Position numbers and translations under genes: made by a program. DNA of 44,964 nucleotides, taken from an uncultured Clostridia bacterium (GTDB lineage: Bacteria > Bacillota > Clostridia > Oscillospirales > Ruminococcaceae). Positions 28,788 to 38,026 of the stretch are shown piece after piece. Where the stretch lies: assembly GCA_947629945.1 (NCBI GenBank), contig CANRFR010000009.1, positions 1 to 44,964 on the forward strand, given 5' to 3'. The stretch's first letter is position 1, and each line of letters opens with the position of its first letter. Under the pieces are notes generated by a model. It saw only the letters and a list, made by a program, of their open reading frames with translations, searched no databases and had not been told where the DNA came from.

Positions 28788-29057
28788 TCAGATTTTGTGC
28801 ATAGAGTTGAAGATGTCCTCGTGCATAACGTGTATCTGCAAGCCCATATCATCGCCCGCTTTTTTCAGCTTTTCGGCGAAATCAATATAATCTATAGTCA
28901 AATCGGAAATTTCGATAAGCATAGTCATTGCGAACAGATCCTGCATAATAGTTTGGGTAACGTCCATAACGTTAGCCTTGTGCTCCGCGCAGATTCCGCT
29001 GACTTTCGCCAGGATTCCCACCGTGTCTTTACCGACAACAGCTACTACCGCTCTCAT
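28788..29057 (-). CDS. ACT domain protein (UPF0237)
   Basis: This 89-residue protein is a single ACT domain starting MRAVVAVVGKDTVGILAKVS, with AEHKANVMDVTQTI and the C-terminal IHVMHEDIFNSMHKI. ACT domains bind small ligands such as amino acids. It is upstream of the UPF0210 gene, its usual partner. GGAGG ribosome site and own promoter. Confidence 0.95.
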   Translation of the reverse strand: MRAVVAVVGKDTVGILAKVSGICAEHKANVMDVTQTIMQDLFAMTMLIEISDLTIDYIDFAEKLKKAGDDMGLQIHVMHEDIFNSMHKI

Positions 29058-29131
29058 AAGTTCCTCCGTTCTGCGGTCATTTTGTATAAAAAATGCCCCC
29101 GCAAATGTTAATTTTTTATAGCTTCTTCTCT

Positions 29132-29160
29132 ATTATACTAAAAATTTCAAAAAAAGTAAA
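29132..29160 (-). promoter_or_regulatory. Promoter of the ACT-UPF0210 pair
   Basis: TTTACT (29155-29160) and TATAAT (29132-29137) are 17 bases apart on the minus strand. Confidence 0.75.
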
Positions 29161-29168
29161 TCTATTTC

Positions 29169-29197
29169 TGGACAAATTTAAAAATTTGTGCTAAAAT
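29169..29197 (+). promoter_or_regulatory. Promoter of the PHP-lrp-aminotransferase run
   Basis: TGGACA (29169-29174) and TAAAAT (29192-29197) are 17 bases apart on the plus strand, back to back with the ACT promoter. ATTGCCG (29217-29223) and CGGCAAT (29252-29258) could pair in the leader. Confidence 0.65.
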
Positions 29198-29280
29198 GAT
29201 AAATGTAGAGTTATGTATTGCCGAATTTATGTATATTTTTCAGAAACGATCCGGCAATATTTACAGAAAGGCAAGATGAC

Positions 29281-30120
29281 ATGGAGAATTTAGTCGATAT
29301 TCACAACCACTGTAATCTGTCCTCTGACAGCGCCGCTGCTCCGGAGGACATGGCGAAAACGGCGTTTGATCTGGGGGTTGCGCACTTCGCGCTGACCGAC
29401 CACATCGAACTTGACGAGTTCCACGACGGCGAGTGGGATTACCCCGCGGCGATAGCCAAAACCCGCCCGACTTTCGAGAAGCTTCGAGCCGAATACGACG
29501 GCAAAATGCACATCTACTACGGAGCGGAAATAGGTCAGGCAATGTACAATCTTCACGCGGCGGAGGAAATTCTGGCAACACATGATTATGATTTTGTGAT
29601 AGGTTCTGTTCACAGAACCTGCCATCATGAACACATGGGTAAGATACCCGACAACGAATTTGACCGCAAACGCGTTATAATCGAGTATTGGGAGGATATG
29701 CTGAACCTTGTGGAATGGGGAAAGTTCTGCACTCTCGCGCACATGACGTTCTTGCTGAGGTTTACGAACGTCGATACGCCAACGGGATTGGTAGTTGACA
29801 AGGCAGAACGCTCACAGGCGGCGTTTGACACCTACAAGTCCATAATCGACAAGATACTGGAAACAATTGTAAAAAAAGATATTGCGCTGGAGGTCAACTC
29901 CTCGGGTTACCGCCGAGGTTTGGGCGGACCAATGGCAGCCGCGCCGTTTATTAAGCGTTACAAGGAATTGGGCGGCAAACTGATAACCGTCGGCTCTGAC
30001 GCTCACCAAACTTCGGATATCGCGAAAGATATAGATAAGTGTTACGCGCTGCTTCGCGATATAGGATTTAACGAAATCTGCGTTTTCGAGAAGAAAGAAC
30101 CGAAATTTATTAAAATATGA
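29281..30120 (+). CDS. PHP domain phosphatase (HisJ/HisK-like)
   Basis: This 279-residue protein has the PHP metal site: DIHNHC (residues 7-11), TDHIELDEFHDG, GAEIGQ, SVHRTCHHEH, and the C-terminal GSDAH. The family includes histidinol-phosphate phosphatase, but no his genes are close, so the substrate is uncertain. A longer frame would start at a TTG upstream; the ATG at 29281 with AAAGG before it was chosen. Confidence 0.9.
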   Translation: MENLVDIHNHCNLSSDSAAAPEDMAKTAFDLGVAHFALTDHIELDEFHDGEWDYPAAIAKTRPTFEKLRAEYDGKMHIYYGAEIGQAMYNLHAAEEILATHDYDFVIGSVHRTCHHEHMGKIPDNEFDRKRVIIEYWEDMLNLVEWGKFCTLAHMTFLLRFTNVDTPTGLVVDKAERSQAAFDTYKSIIDKILETIVKKDIALEVNSSGYRRGLGGPMAAAPFIKRYKELGGKLITVGSDAHQTSDIAKDIDKCYALLRDIGFNEICVFEKKEPKFIKI

Positions 30121-30134
30121 TTTTTTTTATTTTA

Positions 30135-30163
30135 CTTTGCTCCCCGCTCCGCGGAGAGCAAAG
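30135..30163 (+). other. Leader hairpin before the Lrp-type gene
   Basis: CTTTGCTC (30135-30142) and GAGCAAAG (30156-30163) form an 8-bp stem; the loop region contains the palindrome CTCCGCGGAG. It touches the AAAGGAG ribosome site. It may also end transcription from the PHP gene or modulate the next start. Confidence 0.5.
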
Positions 30164-30176
30164 AAAGGAGATATGT

Positions 30177-30662
30177 ATGAACACAAACAAACTTTTAGAC
30201 CTCTTACGGCAGAACGCGCGTCTTTCGGACGCTGAACTTGCCGCGATGCTCGGAGAAACGGAAAGCGCCGTAAAAGACGAGATAAAGCGTCTTGAGGGCG
30301 ATGGCATAATCATGGGCTATTCGGCGATAATCGACGAGGAAAAGGTTGACGAGACAGGCGTTACCGCGATTATTGATATGAAAATAACGCCCATTAAGGA
30401 CTGCGGCTTTGACGACTTGGCGCACACAATAATGGAATATGAGGAGGTCGACAGCGTGTTCCTGCTTTCGGGACAACAGGATTTGTCGGTTACGATAAGC
30501 GGCACAAGTCTTCGAAACGTAGCGCTGTTCGTATCCGAACGTCTGGCGGTGCTTGACGGAGTTCTGTCGACCACCACGCACTTCATTCTGCGCCGTTATA
30601 AGGAAAAAGGGCACATATTCAATGAGGACAATTTTGACGACAGGGGGCTGGTTTCCCCGTGA
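30177..30662 (+). CDS. Lrp/AsnC family transcriptional regulator
   Basis: This 161-residue protein has an N-terminal winged helix-turn-helix (LLDLLRQNARLSDAELAAML) and a C-terminal RAM/ACT-like effector domain (about residues 60-140). Such proteins sense amino acids and often control the gene beside them. It overlaps the aminotransferase gene at TGATG. The start at 30177 has AAAGGAG six bases upstream; an upstream in-frame ATG overlaps the PHP stop and was rejected. Confidence 0.92.
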   Translation: MNTNKLLDLLRQNARLSDAELAAMLGETESAVKDEIKRLEGDGIIMGYSAIIDEEKVDETGVTAIIDMKITPIKDCGFDDLAHTIMEYEEVDSVFLLSGQQDLSVTISGTSLRNVALFVSERLAVLDGVLSTTTHFILRRYKEKGHIFNEDNFDDRGLVSP

Positions 30663-31834
30663 TGGACTACGAAAAACTGATACCGAAAAAAATAAGCGAA
30701 ATCCAGCCGTCGGGAATAAGGAAGTTCTTTGATATCGCGCAGAGAGTCGAGGGCGTTATCTCGCTCTCCGTCGGTGAGCCCGACTTCAAAACCCCATGGG
30801 CGGCGCGCAAAGAAGCGATAAACATTCTCGAAAAGGGCAAAACGGCGTATACGGCGAACAGCGGTCTTATCGAACTGCGAAAGACCGTATGCAATTACTT
30901 GAAGAAATTTATCCGCACGGAATATGACCCGAACAACGAGGTCATAATTACGGTAGGCGGCTCGGAAGCTATCGACCTCGCGATAAGAGCTATGATAGAG
31001 CCGGGCGACGAGGTACTCGTTCCCGAACCGAGTTTTGTGTGCTATTCGCCGATAACCGCAATGATGGGCGGCAAAGCCGTTCCTATCGTCACTAAGGCGG
31101 AGGATAAATTCAGACTCACAGCGGCGGCTCTCAAAGAAAAAATCACATCAAGAACAAAGCTGCTTATCCTGCCCTATCCCAACAACCCCACGGGCGCCGT
31201 TATGCGCCGCGAGGACTTGGAGGCGATAGCCGAAGTACTGCGCGATACGAACATAGTCGTCGCGAGCGACGAGATTTACGCGGAAATGACTTACAACGGC
31301 GAAAAACACGTCTCCATAGCCGAAATGGACGGTATGCGCGAGCGTACGCTCGTAATAAGCGGCTTCTCGAAAGCATACGCTATGACGGGCTGGAGATTGG
31401 GCTACGTCTGCGGACCTCAGCCGATAATCAAGCAAATGCTGAAGCTTCACCAATACTGCATAATGTCAAGCCCGACGGTAAGCCAATACGCGGCTATCGC
31501 GGCAATGGAAAAGTGCGGAGACGACGTTAAGCACATGGTTGAGGAATACGATATGCGGCGTCGCTTGGTAGTCAAAGGCTTTAACGATATGGGGCTTACC
31601 TGTTTTGAGCCGGAAGGCGCGTTTTACGTGTTCCCATGCATAAAGTCCACGGGTATGACAAGCGCGGAATTCTGCGAAAAGTTGGTTTACGAAAAAAAAG
31701 TCGCGGTAGTGCCGGGTTCGGCGTTCGGCGAGAGCGGCGAGGGCTACGTGCGCGTTTCTTATGCATACTCCGTGGCGCACCTTACAACGGCGCTTGACAG
31801 AATACGCGAGTTTTTAGAGGAGCAAAAAAAGTGA
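30662..31834 (+). CDS. Class I/II aminotransferase
   Basis: This 390-residue PLP enzyme has LSVGEPDFKTP, GGSEAIDLAIRA, the PNNPTGAV motif, SDEIYAEM and the lysine of SGFSKAYAMTGWRLGY (about residue 236). It resembles AspC/PatA-type aromatic or aspartate aminotransferases; the substrate cannot be fixed from sequence alone. Pairing with an overlapping Lrp gene suggests amino-acid-responsive control. Start taken at the ATG; a GTG one codon earlier is possible. Confidence 0.94.
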   Translation: MDYEKLIPKKISEIQPSGIRKFFDIAQRVEGVISLSVGEPDFKTPWAARKEAINILEKGKTAYTANSGLIELRKTVCNYLKKFIRTEYDPNNEVIITVGGSEAIDLAIRAMIEPGDEVLVPEPSFVCYSPITAMMGGKAVPIVTKAEDKFRLTAAALKEKITSRTKLLILPYPNNPTGAVMRREDLEAIAEVLRDTNIVVASDEIYAEMTYNGEKHVSIAEMDGMRERTLVISGFSKAYAMTGWRLGYVCGPQPIIKQMLKLHQYCIMSSPTVSQYAAIAAMEKCGDDVKHMVEEYDMRRRLVVKGFNDMGLTCFEPEGAFYVFPCIKSTGMTSAEFCEKLVYEKKVAVVPGSAFGESGEGYVRVSYAYSVAHLTTALDRIREFLEEQKK

Positions 31835-32637
31835 TCACACTTATCGCGAACGCGAAAATCAATCTGTTTTTGGATATAATAAGCAAACGTTCGGACGGTT
31901 ATCACGATCTGGAAACCGTTATGCAGAGCGTTGACCTCTCAGACATTGTTACGGTGGAAACGGCGGATAAAATAACCGTTGACTGCTCCGACCCGATGAT
32001 TCCCGAAAACGAGGGAAACATTTGTTATAAATCCGCCGACCTGTTCTTCGCTCTGCTCGGAAAACGCGGCGGCGCGGAAATTTACATTGAAAAGCGTATA
32101 CCGCATGGCGCGGGACTTGGCGGCGGCAGCGCGGACGCGGCAGCCGTTTTGCGAGGCTTAAACAGGCTTTACGACCATCCGTTCAACGAGGAAACGCTGT
32201 TAAAGCTCGGTGCGAAAATAGGCGCGGACGTACCGTTTTGTATGACGGGCGGTCAAAAGCGCTGTTTGGGCATAGGAAACGATATGGAGAACGCAAGCGT
32301 ATACGATTGGAGCGATTACCTGATTGTAAAGCCCCATTTCTCGTGCGGCACCAAAGCCGCCTACGCTCAATACGACGAAGATCCAATGCCGCGGCATGAC
32401 GGTACGGACGTTTACAACGTGTTCCGTGCGCTTTACCAAAACACAACGATAAACGATATCGTCCAAAACCTTAAGGCTTTGGGCGCACAAGCAGCGGAAC
32501 TTACAGGCAGCGGCTCGGCGGTGTTCGGAGCGTTTGACGACAGAAAATCCGCGATAAACGCCGCCAAAGCGTTCCCAAGCTGTTTTACAGCCGTATGCAG
32601 ACCGGCTTCAAAGGGCATAGTTTTAATTGATGACTGA
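31831..32637 (+). CDS. ispE: 4-diphosphocytidyl-2-C-methylerythritol kinase
   Basis: This 268-residue GHMP kinase of the non-mevalonate isoprenoid pathway starts at a GTG overlapping the aminotransferase stop (GTGA), with GAGGAG upstream. AKINLFLDI and the ATP-binding PHGAGLGGGSADAAAVL (91-107) are clear, and TGSGSAVFG near the end is the third GHMP motif. Confidence 0.95.
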   Translation: MITLIANAKINLFLDIISKRSDGYHDLETVMQSVDLSDIVTVETADKITVDCSDPMIPENEGNICYKSADLFFALLGKRGGAEIYIEKRIPHGAGLGGGSADAAAVLRGLNRLYDHPFNEETLLKLGAKIGADVPFCMTGGQKRCLGIGNDMENASVYDWSDYLIVKPHFSCGTKAAYAQYDEDPMPRHDGTDVYNVFRALYQNTTINDIVQNLKALGAQAAELTGSGSAVFGAFDDRKSAINAAKAFPSCFTAVCRPASKGIVLIDD

Positions 32638-32672
32638 CAATGGTAATCGTTCATTATCAATTGTACATTCTA
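32635..32672. repeat. Degenerate fragment of the atp-type repeat
   Basis: TGACAATGG, then ATTATCAATTGTACATTC resemble the arms of the 140-bp elements. It begins at the ispE stop codon (TGA 32635-32637), again placing a repeat at the 3' end of a gene. Weaker match than the fragment at 28741. Confidence 0.4.
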
Positions 32673-32700
32673 TAATATCATTTTAGAAAGGTGGTAAATT

Positions 32701-33057
32701 ATGGTAACACTGCAAAATCATGTCGGCAAGATCACTATTTCGCCGAACTATTTTACCGAGCTTATCGGGAATACCGTGGCGAAATGTTTCGGGGTCATTT
32801 CAATGAACGTTACGGGCGTTAAGGAAACGCTGCAAACGGTTCTGCCCTCGGGAAAAAACCACGAGCGCAGACGCGGCGTGCGGGTGCGCTTTCTGAAAGA
32901 CAAGCTGCTTATTGACCTGCACATCTCGCTGATGTACGGCGTAAATATGAACGCTGTGATACGGTCTATTATAAATAAGGTAGGATACACAATAGAACAG
33001 AGCACGGGGATTTCGGTCGAAAAAGTCAATGTGTACGTCGATTCTATAAGAGTTTAA
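32701..33057 (+). CDS. Asp23/Gls24 family envelope stress protein
   Basis: This 118-residue protein has the Asp23 pattern: GKITISPNYFTELIGNTVAKCFGV, then LHISLMYGVNMNAVIRSI and VEKVNVYVDSIRV. These proteins are associated with the membrane and envelope stress in Firmicutes. It is followed by the DAK2 gene and recG, a conserved order. Strong AAAGGTGG site. Confidence 0.93.
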   Translation: MVTLQNHVGKITISPNYFTELIGNTVAKCFGVISMNVTGVKETLQTVLPSGKNHERRRGVRVRFLKDKLLIDLHISLMYGVNMNAVIRSIINKVGYTIEQSTGISVEKVNVYVDSIRV

Positions 33058-33077
33058 CAGAAAGGGATTTAAGGGGT

Positions 33078-34712
33078 ATGACAATTACCGGAAAGCTCCT
33101 GCGCGACGCGCTTATTTCGGGAGCGAACAATATTTACAACCAAAAGCAAGAGGTAGATGAATTAAACGTGTTCCCCGTACCCGACGGCGATACGGGAACG
33201 AATATGTCTATGACGATAAAGAACGCCGTAGCCGAACTTGAAAACACTTCCGACTCGGCGACGGCGGGCGAAGTGGCGAAAAAAGCCGCTTCGGCTATGC
33301 TGCGCGGCGCGCGCGGAAACTCAGGCGTTATTCTGTCGCTGCTGTTCAGGGGTCTTTCCAAGGGGCTCAGCGGCAAGGAAACCGCTTCCGCAAGCGATCT
33401 GTCCGCAGCGCTGAAAATAGGCGTGGACGCGGCTTACAAATCCGTAATGAAGCCCACCGAGGGCACTATACTCACGGTATCGCGCGAGGCATGGGAAAAC
33501 ACCGCCGCTCTCGCGAAAGAAAACGTCTCCGCCGCCGAGTTTATTGAGGAATATATTATCGAAGCGAAAAGATCGCTTGAAAGAACCCCCGAGCTGCTAC
33601 CCGCGCTGAAAAAAGCGGGCGTTGTGGACGCGGGCGGTATGGGACTTATCGTTATTCTCGAAGGAATGTTGAAAGTACTGTCAGGCGGCGCGATGATTGC
33701 CGCAAACGACGCTGTAAAGCCGCAGACTCCCGCGGCGGCTGCCGCCGCAGAGCAGGTTCCGATGTACTCCTACAACGCGGAATTCGTCATCGAAAAGGAC
33801 GGTGCGGCACGCGACACAACGGCGCTCTGTGCATATCTGGAGACTATATGCGGCAACGCGTCCGTAGTTGACGACGACGGCATTATCAAAATTCACGTTC
33901 ATACAAACAACCCCGGAAAGGCTCTCGAAGAGGGCTTGAAGTTCGGACAGCTTGACAACGTTAAGATAGAAAATATGCGTAAGGCGCAAGGCGGCGTTAT
34001 AAAAGCGGACAAGGCGGCGCAGCGCAACAAGAAAGCTCCGGCGGAGATAACCAAGGACACGGGCTTTGCGGCTGTGGCTGCGGGCGCGGGCGTGGAAGCG
34101 CTGTTCAAAGATCTGGGCGTCGACCAAGTGATACGCGGCGGTCAGACTATGAACCCCTCCACCGAGGATCTGCTGGAGGCTATAGAGCAGACACCCGCAC
34201 GGAACGTTTTCGTGCTGCCAAACAACAAGAACATAATAATGGCTGCCGAACAGGCGGCGGGGCTTACAGACAGGAACGTCTGCGTTTTGCAGACACGGAC
34301 TATTCCGCAGGGAATTTCGGCTATGATGAACTACGACCCCGACGGCGACTTCAAAACCAATCGCGCCGCAATGACGGAAGCTATCGACCGCGTAGGCAGC
34401 GGACAAATAACGTTTGCGGTACGCGACAGCGAATTTGACGGTCACAAGATAAAACAGGGCGATATTCTCGCTATGGATAACGGCAAGATAGTTTTCACGG
34501 AAAAAGACCTTGAAAAAGCTCTCGTGAAGCTTACGAAGCGGCTTATAAAATCCTCATCGAGCTATATAACCGTACTGTACGGTGCGGACGTGCCCGAAGC
34601 GGACGCAAACGAGGCTTTTGATGCTTTGCGTTCCAAGGTAAGCGACGATATAGATATCGTATTGGTAAACGGCGGTCAGCCCGTTTATTACTACATTATT
34701 TCCGTTGAGTAA
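33078..34712 (+). CDS. DAK2 domain protein, fatty acid kinase FakA-like (YloV)
   Basis: This 544-residue protein has an N-terminal DAK2 nucleotide-binding domain with VFPVPDGDTGTNMSMT (31-46) and ARGNSGVILS, a middle domain, and a C-terminal domain of the FakA type ending VLVNGGQPVYYYIISVE. FakA phosphorylates fatty acids bound by FakB. Ruling out a related DhaK-like role needs a search, but the YloV-RecG order supports this call. Confidence 0.9.
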   Translation: MTITGKLLRDALISGANNIYNQKQEVDELNVFPVPDGDTGTNMSMTIKNAVAELENTSDSATAGEVAKKAASAMLRGARGNSGVILSLLFRGLSKGLSGKETASASDLSAALKIGVDAAYKSVMKPTEGTILTVSREAWENTAALAKENVSAAEFIEEYIIEAKRSLERTPELLPALKKAGVVDAGGMGLIVILEGMLKVLSGGAMIAANDAVKPQTPAAAAAAEQVPMYSYNAEFVIEKDGAARDTTALCAYLETICGNASVVDDDGIIKIHVHTNNPGKALEEGLKFGQLDNVKIENMRKAQGGVIKADKAAQRNKKAPAEITKDTGFAAVAAGAGVEALFKDLGVDQVIRGGQTMNPSTEDLLEAIEQTPARNVFVLPNNKNIIMAAEQAAGLTDRNVCVLQTRTIPQGISAMMNYDPDGDFKTNRAAMTEAIDRVGSGQITFAVRDSEFDGHKIKQGDILAMDNGKIVFTEKDLEKALVKLTKRLIKSSSSYITVLYGADVPEADANEAFDALRSKVSDDIDIVLVNGGQPVYYYIISVE

Positions 34713-34724
34713 AAGCGGCGGGAT

Positions 34725-36752
34725 ATGGAGATAACCTATTTAAAGGGCGTGGGACCCCAAAAGGCGGAGCGCTACAAAAAGCTCGGCATAGAGACCGTCG
34801 AGCAGCTTGCCGAGCACTATCCGCGCGGTTATGTGGACTTTACGGAACCACAGCGCATTTGCGACGCGGAGATTGGCGAAACTTGCGTTATCAAAGCGAC
34901 TGTTCAGCACAAGACCTACCCGTCGAACTACGGCGGGCGAGTTTTGGTGTTCAAGGCTCTGCTGACGGACGGGCTGGGAGAGATAACCGCCGTGTTCTTT
35001 AACGCAAAATTCACGTTCGATACTTTGTCGATCGGCAAGGAGTACGTTTTCTGCGGCAAGGTAACCGGCGACCCGTTCAACTTACAGTTAGCTTCTCCGC
35101 AATTCGTTGCGCCCGAAAACGCGGGACTGCTGCCGAAATATCCGCTCACCAAAGGACTTTCCAACACCGTCGTGACAAAGGACGTCAAAACGGCTCTTAA
35201 AGAGGTGAAACGCGCCGAAACTTTCCCGCCCGAAATTACGGGCAAGTATAAGCTTATGGGCGCGGACGAAGCTATGCGGAGCATACATTTTCCGAAAACG
35301 CGCGCCGAATACGAAGCGGCGCGCAAGCGTTTGGTGTTTGAGGAGCTGCTTACGCTCAAGTTAGGGCTTTCGCAGCTTAAAAACCGCGGGCGCTCGCTTT
35401 CGGGCGCGGTAATGTCGGACGTTGATATGAACGCGTTTTACAACTCGCTGCCGTTCGTTCCCACAAACGCACAAATGAGCGCCGTTTCGGACTGTCTCAA
35501 CGATATGAAGCGGCTTTGCCCAATGAACAGGCTGATACAAGGAGACGTCGGCTCGGGAAAGACGATGGTCGCGGCGGCGACTGCTTATTTCGCGGCGAAA
35601 AACGGGTTTACCACGCTTGTGATGGCTCCCACCGAAGTGCTGGCTCATCAGCATTATGAAACGTTCTCGGGATTTTTGAAGCCGCTCGGGATAAAGCTCG
35701 GCATACTGTCGGGCAGTATGACCGCCGCCGAAAAGCGCGAAGCGCGGACGGCGGCAAAATCGGGAGAGATCGACGTGCTTATCGGCACTCACGCGCTTAT
35801 CCAAAAAAGCCTTGAAATTAGCCGACTGGGACTTGTTGTAGTCGACGAACAGCACCGTTTCGGCGTAGGACAGCGTTCGGCGCTTGCCGAGAAAAGCGAA
35901 AGTTCGCCGCACATTTTGGCGATGTCCGCTACCCCGATACCGAGAACGCTCGCGCTTATTATGTACGGCGACTTGGACGTTTCGGTGATAAACGAAATGC
36001 CGAAAGGACGTATTCCGGTAAAGACCTACGCGGTGGACTCGAGCTTTCACACCCGCGTGTACAACTTCATCAAGAAATACATCGCGGCGGGGAAACAGGC
36101 GTTTATCGTCTGCCCGAGGGTCGAGGTAAACGAAAACGACGCAAGCGACAAGAAAAGCGCGATAGAATACTACAACAAACTGACCGCGAACGAGTTCAAG
36201 GGGATACCGACGGGGCTTCTTTACGGCAAAATGAAGCAATCCGATAAGGACGCTGTGATGAACGATTTCCGCGACAACAAGCTGAAGCTGCTCATCTCCA
36301 CAACGGTCATCGAGGTAGGTATAGACGTGCCGAACGCCGTTGTTATGCTTATCGAAAACGCAGAGCAGTTCGGCCTGTCGCAGCTTCATCAGCTTCGCGG
36401 ACGCGTCGGGCGCGGCAAGGACGAGAGCTTCTGCATTTTGATGACGGACAACAAAAGCGAATATACCCGCGCGCGTATGCAGGCTATGAAAGAAACTGCG
36501 GACGGCTACAAGATAGCGGACATAGATTTACGGCTCAGGGGTCCGGGTAACTTTTTCGGGCGTGAACAGAGCGGTCTGCCGCCTATGAAAGTGGCGGACT
36601 TGGCGGACGACGCGGACGTGCTCGGCGAGGTCGAAACGCTGTCCGAGGAAATTCTTAAAACCGACGCGCGTCTGGAACGCTCGGGGCACGAGGGCTTAAA
36701 GGCGAACGTGCAAAGGCTGTTTGGAAATGTTGACGAATTTGGATGGAACTAA
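34725..36752 (+). CDS. recG: ATP-dependent DNA helicase RecG
   Basis: This 675-residue helicase rescues stalled forks and branch-migrates junctions. The N-terminal wedge OB fold covers about residues 45-150. Walker A GDVGSGKT is at about 273-280, DEQH at about 373-376, and ISTTVIEVGIDVPNAVVM, QLHQLRGRVGRG and the DLRLRGPGNFFG motif are all present. Starts 12 bases after the DAK2 gene. Confidence 0.97.
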   Translation: MEITYLKGVGPQKAERYKKLGIETVEQLAEHYPRGYVDFTEPQRICDAEIGETCVIKATVQHKTYPSNYGGRVLVFKALLTDGLGEITAVFFNAKFTFDTLSIGKEYVFCGKVTGDPFNLQLASPQFVAPENAGLLPKYPLTKGLSNTVVTKDVKTALKEVKRAETFPPEITGKYKLMGADEAMRSIHFPKTRAEYEAARKRLVFEELLTLKLGLSQLKNRGRSLSGAVMSDVDMNAFYNSLPFVPTNAQMSAVSDCLNDMKRLCPMNRLIQGDVGSGKTMVAAATAYFAAKNGFTTLVMAPTEVLAHQHYETFSGFLKPLGIKLGILSGSMTAAEKREARTAAKSGEIDVLIGTHALIQKSLEISRLGLVVVDEQHRFGVGQRSALAEKSESSPHILAMSATPIPRTLALIMYGDLDVSVINEMPKGRIPVKTYAVDSSFHTRVYNFIKKYIAAGKQAFIVCPRVEVNENDASDKKSAIEYYNKLTANEFKGIPTGLLYGKMKQSDKDAVMNDFRDNKLKLLISTTVIEVGIDVPNAVVMLIENAEQFGLSQLHQLRGRVGRGKDESFCILMTDNKSEYTRARMQAMKETADGYKIADIDLRLRGPGNFFGREQSGLPPMKVADLADDADVLGEVETLSEEILKTDARLERSGHEGLKANVQRLFGNVDEFGWN

Positions 36753-36788
36753 TGACAATCAACGAGTTCTTATTTGGGAGTGAAATGT

Positions 36789-37541
36789 GTGATTGAATTA
36801 AAACAAGAGCGCTGGCGCTATCCGAGGTTCTTTTGCGATAACGTCTGCGAGGACGGCGCAGTGATTACGGGCGAGGATGTTCGACACATTACGTCCGTTT
36901 TGCGTATGAAAACGGGCGATATCGCGGTAATATGCGATGGACACGGCGCCGACTATCTGTGCGAATTGAGATCTGCGGAAAGCGGCTCGGCGGAGTTTTC
37001 GGCTTTGGAAAAATCTCCCAACCTTGCCGAGCCGAGTATCAGAGTGCGTCTGTTTCAGGCTATGCCGAAAAGAGACAAAATGGACTTTATTGTGCAAAAA
37101 GCAGTGGAATGCGGCGCGTGCGAAATAGTTCCGATATTCACAAAGCGCTGCGTTTCGCGCCCCGACGAAAAGTCGCTCGCAAAAAAGCTGGTCAGATGGC
37201 GCAAAATCGCCTACGAAGCCGCAAAGCAGTGCGGGCGCGGCATTGTTCCGACCGTTGGGGAGGCAGTGAATTTGTCCGCGCTTAAAAGTCTCACGTCAGC
37301 AGAAAGCACTCGGATACTGTTTTATGAGTGCGCCGAAACGCCGCTTAAAAACGCGGTGTCCGAGTTCAAAAACAACGTTGACATAGTTATAGGCAGCGAG
37401 GGCGGCTTTGAAGCTTCCGAAGCCGAAGAACTGCAAAAACTCGGCTTTGCGTGCGTTTCACTGGGGCGGCGTATTCTCCGCTGCGAGACCGCCCCGATAG
37501 CAGCGCTTTCGATTTTGATGAATGTCACAGGAAATATGTAA
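36789..37541 (+). CDS. rsmE: 16S rRNA m3U1498 methyltransferase
   Basis: This SPOUT-class RNA methyltransferase has HITSVLRMKTGD near the start, KRDKMDFIVQKAVECG, AKQCGRG and the knot signature VIGSEGGFEASEAEEL-LGRRILRCETA. The start is best at GTG 36789 (VIELKQERWR), eight bases after GGGAG. Earlier TTG (36774) and GTG (36780) codons overlap or precede that site. Protein length is then 250. Confidence 0.93.
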   Translation: MIELKQERWRYPRFFCDNVCEDGAVITGEDVRHITSVLRMKTGDIAVICDGHGADYLCELRSAESGSAEFSALEKSPNLAEPSIRVRLFQAMPKRDKMDFIVQKAVECGACEIVPIFTKRCVSRPDEKSLAKKLVRWRKIAYEAAKQCGRGIVPTVGEAVNLSALKSLTSAESTRILFYECAETPLKNAVSEFKNNVDIVIGSEGGFEASEAEELQKLGFACVSLGRRILRCETAPIAALSILMNVTGNM

Positions 37542-37579
37542 CTTGTTTGTGAAAATTTACCAAAAAATTGCGTGAGTAC

Positions 37580-37608
37580 TTGCATTATTTTTGCAAAAGG
37601 TATATAAT
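37580..37608 (+). promoter_or_regulatory. Promoter of the acidic membrane peptide gene
   Basis: TTGCAT (37580-37585) and TATAAT (37603-37608) are 17 bases apart. Confidence 0.8.
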
Positions 37609-37655
37609 GTATTTATAGCAGTTTATTCTGCGATATTTCAAGGAGGTAACGGTCT

Positions 37656-37991
37656 ATGAAGGCTTTTGGTATTTTAATGGTAGGTGCGTTGGCTGTCGCG
37701 GGCGGTATTGCAGCGGCAACTTATATCACCAAAAAGAAGATCGACAAGGAAAACGAAGAGAATTATTACGACGATTGGGATAACGACGATATCGACGACG
37801 ATTGGGACTTTGATTTCGACGAGGATATGGAAATTGAGGACGAGCCGGCGGCTCCCGCAGCGGACGAATCCACTGTTCCCGAGGAAAAACCCGATGTTGA
37901 GGAAACTAAGGCGGATATCCCGGAAGAAACAAGCTTCAATGATGTTTTCGGCACCGAAGAAGCGGGCGGTTCCATTGACGAAGAGCTGTGA
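37656..37991 (+). CDS. Small acidic single-span membrane protein
   Basis: This 111-residue protein has one N-terminal membrane helix (about residues 4-23, FGILMVGALAVAGGIAAATY), a short KKK stop, and then an extremely acidic, low-complexity tail with runs such as DDWDNDDIDDDWDFDFDED. The positive stop after the helix suggests the acidic tail faces the cytoplasm. It has its own promoter, an excellent AAGGAGGT ribosome site and its own terminator, so it is a single-gene unit. No family recognised. Confidence 0.85.
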   Translation: MKAFGILMVGALAVAGGIAAATYITKKKIDKENEENYYDDWDNDDIDDDWDFDFDEDMEIEDEPAAPAADESTVPEEKPDVEETKADIPEETSFNDVFGTEEAGGSIDEEL

Positions 37992-38026
37992 GAGTTATCG
38001 GCGGCGCGCAAATAATTGATGACCCG

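Noticed and set aside
30117-30176. Lrp protein starting at 30117 with a 20-residue hydrophobic extension
   Set aside because: That ATG overlaps the stop of the PHP gene and the extension translates a leader hairpin; the ATG at 30177 has an ideal ribosome site.
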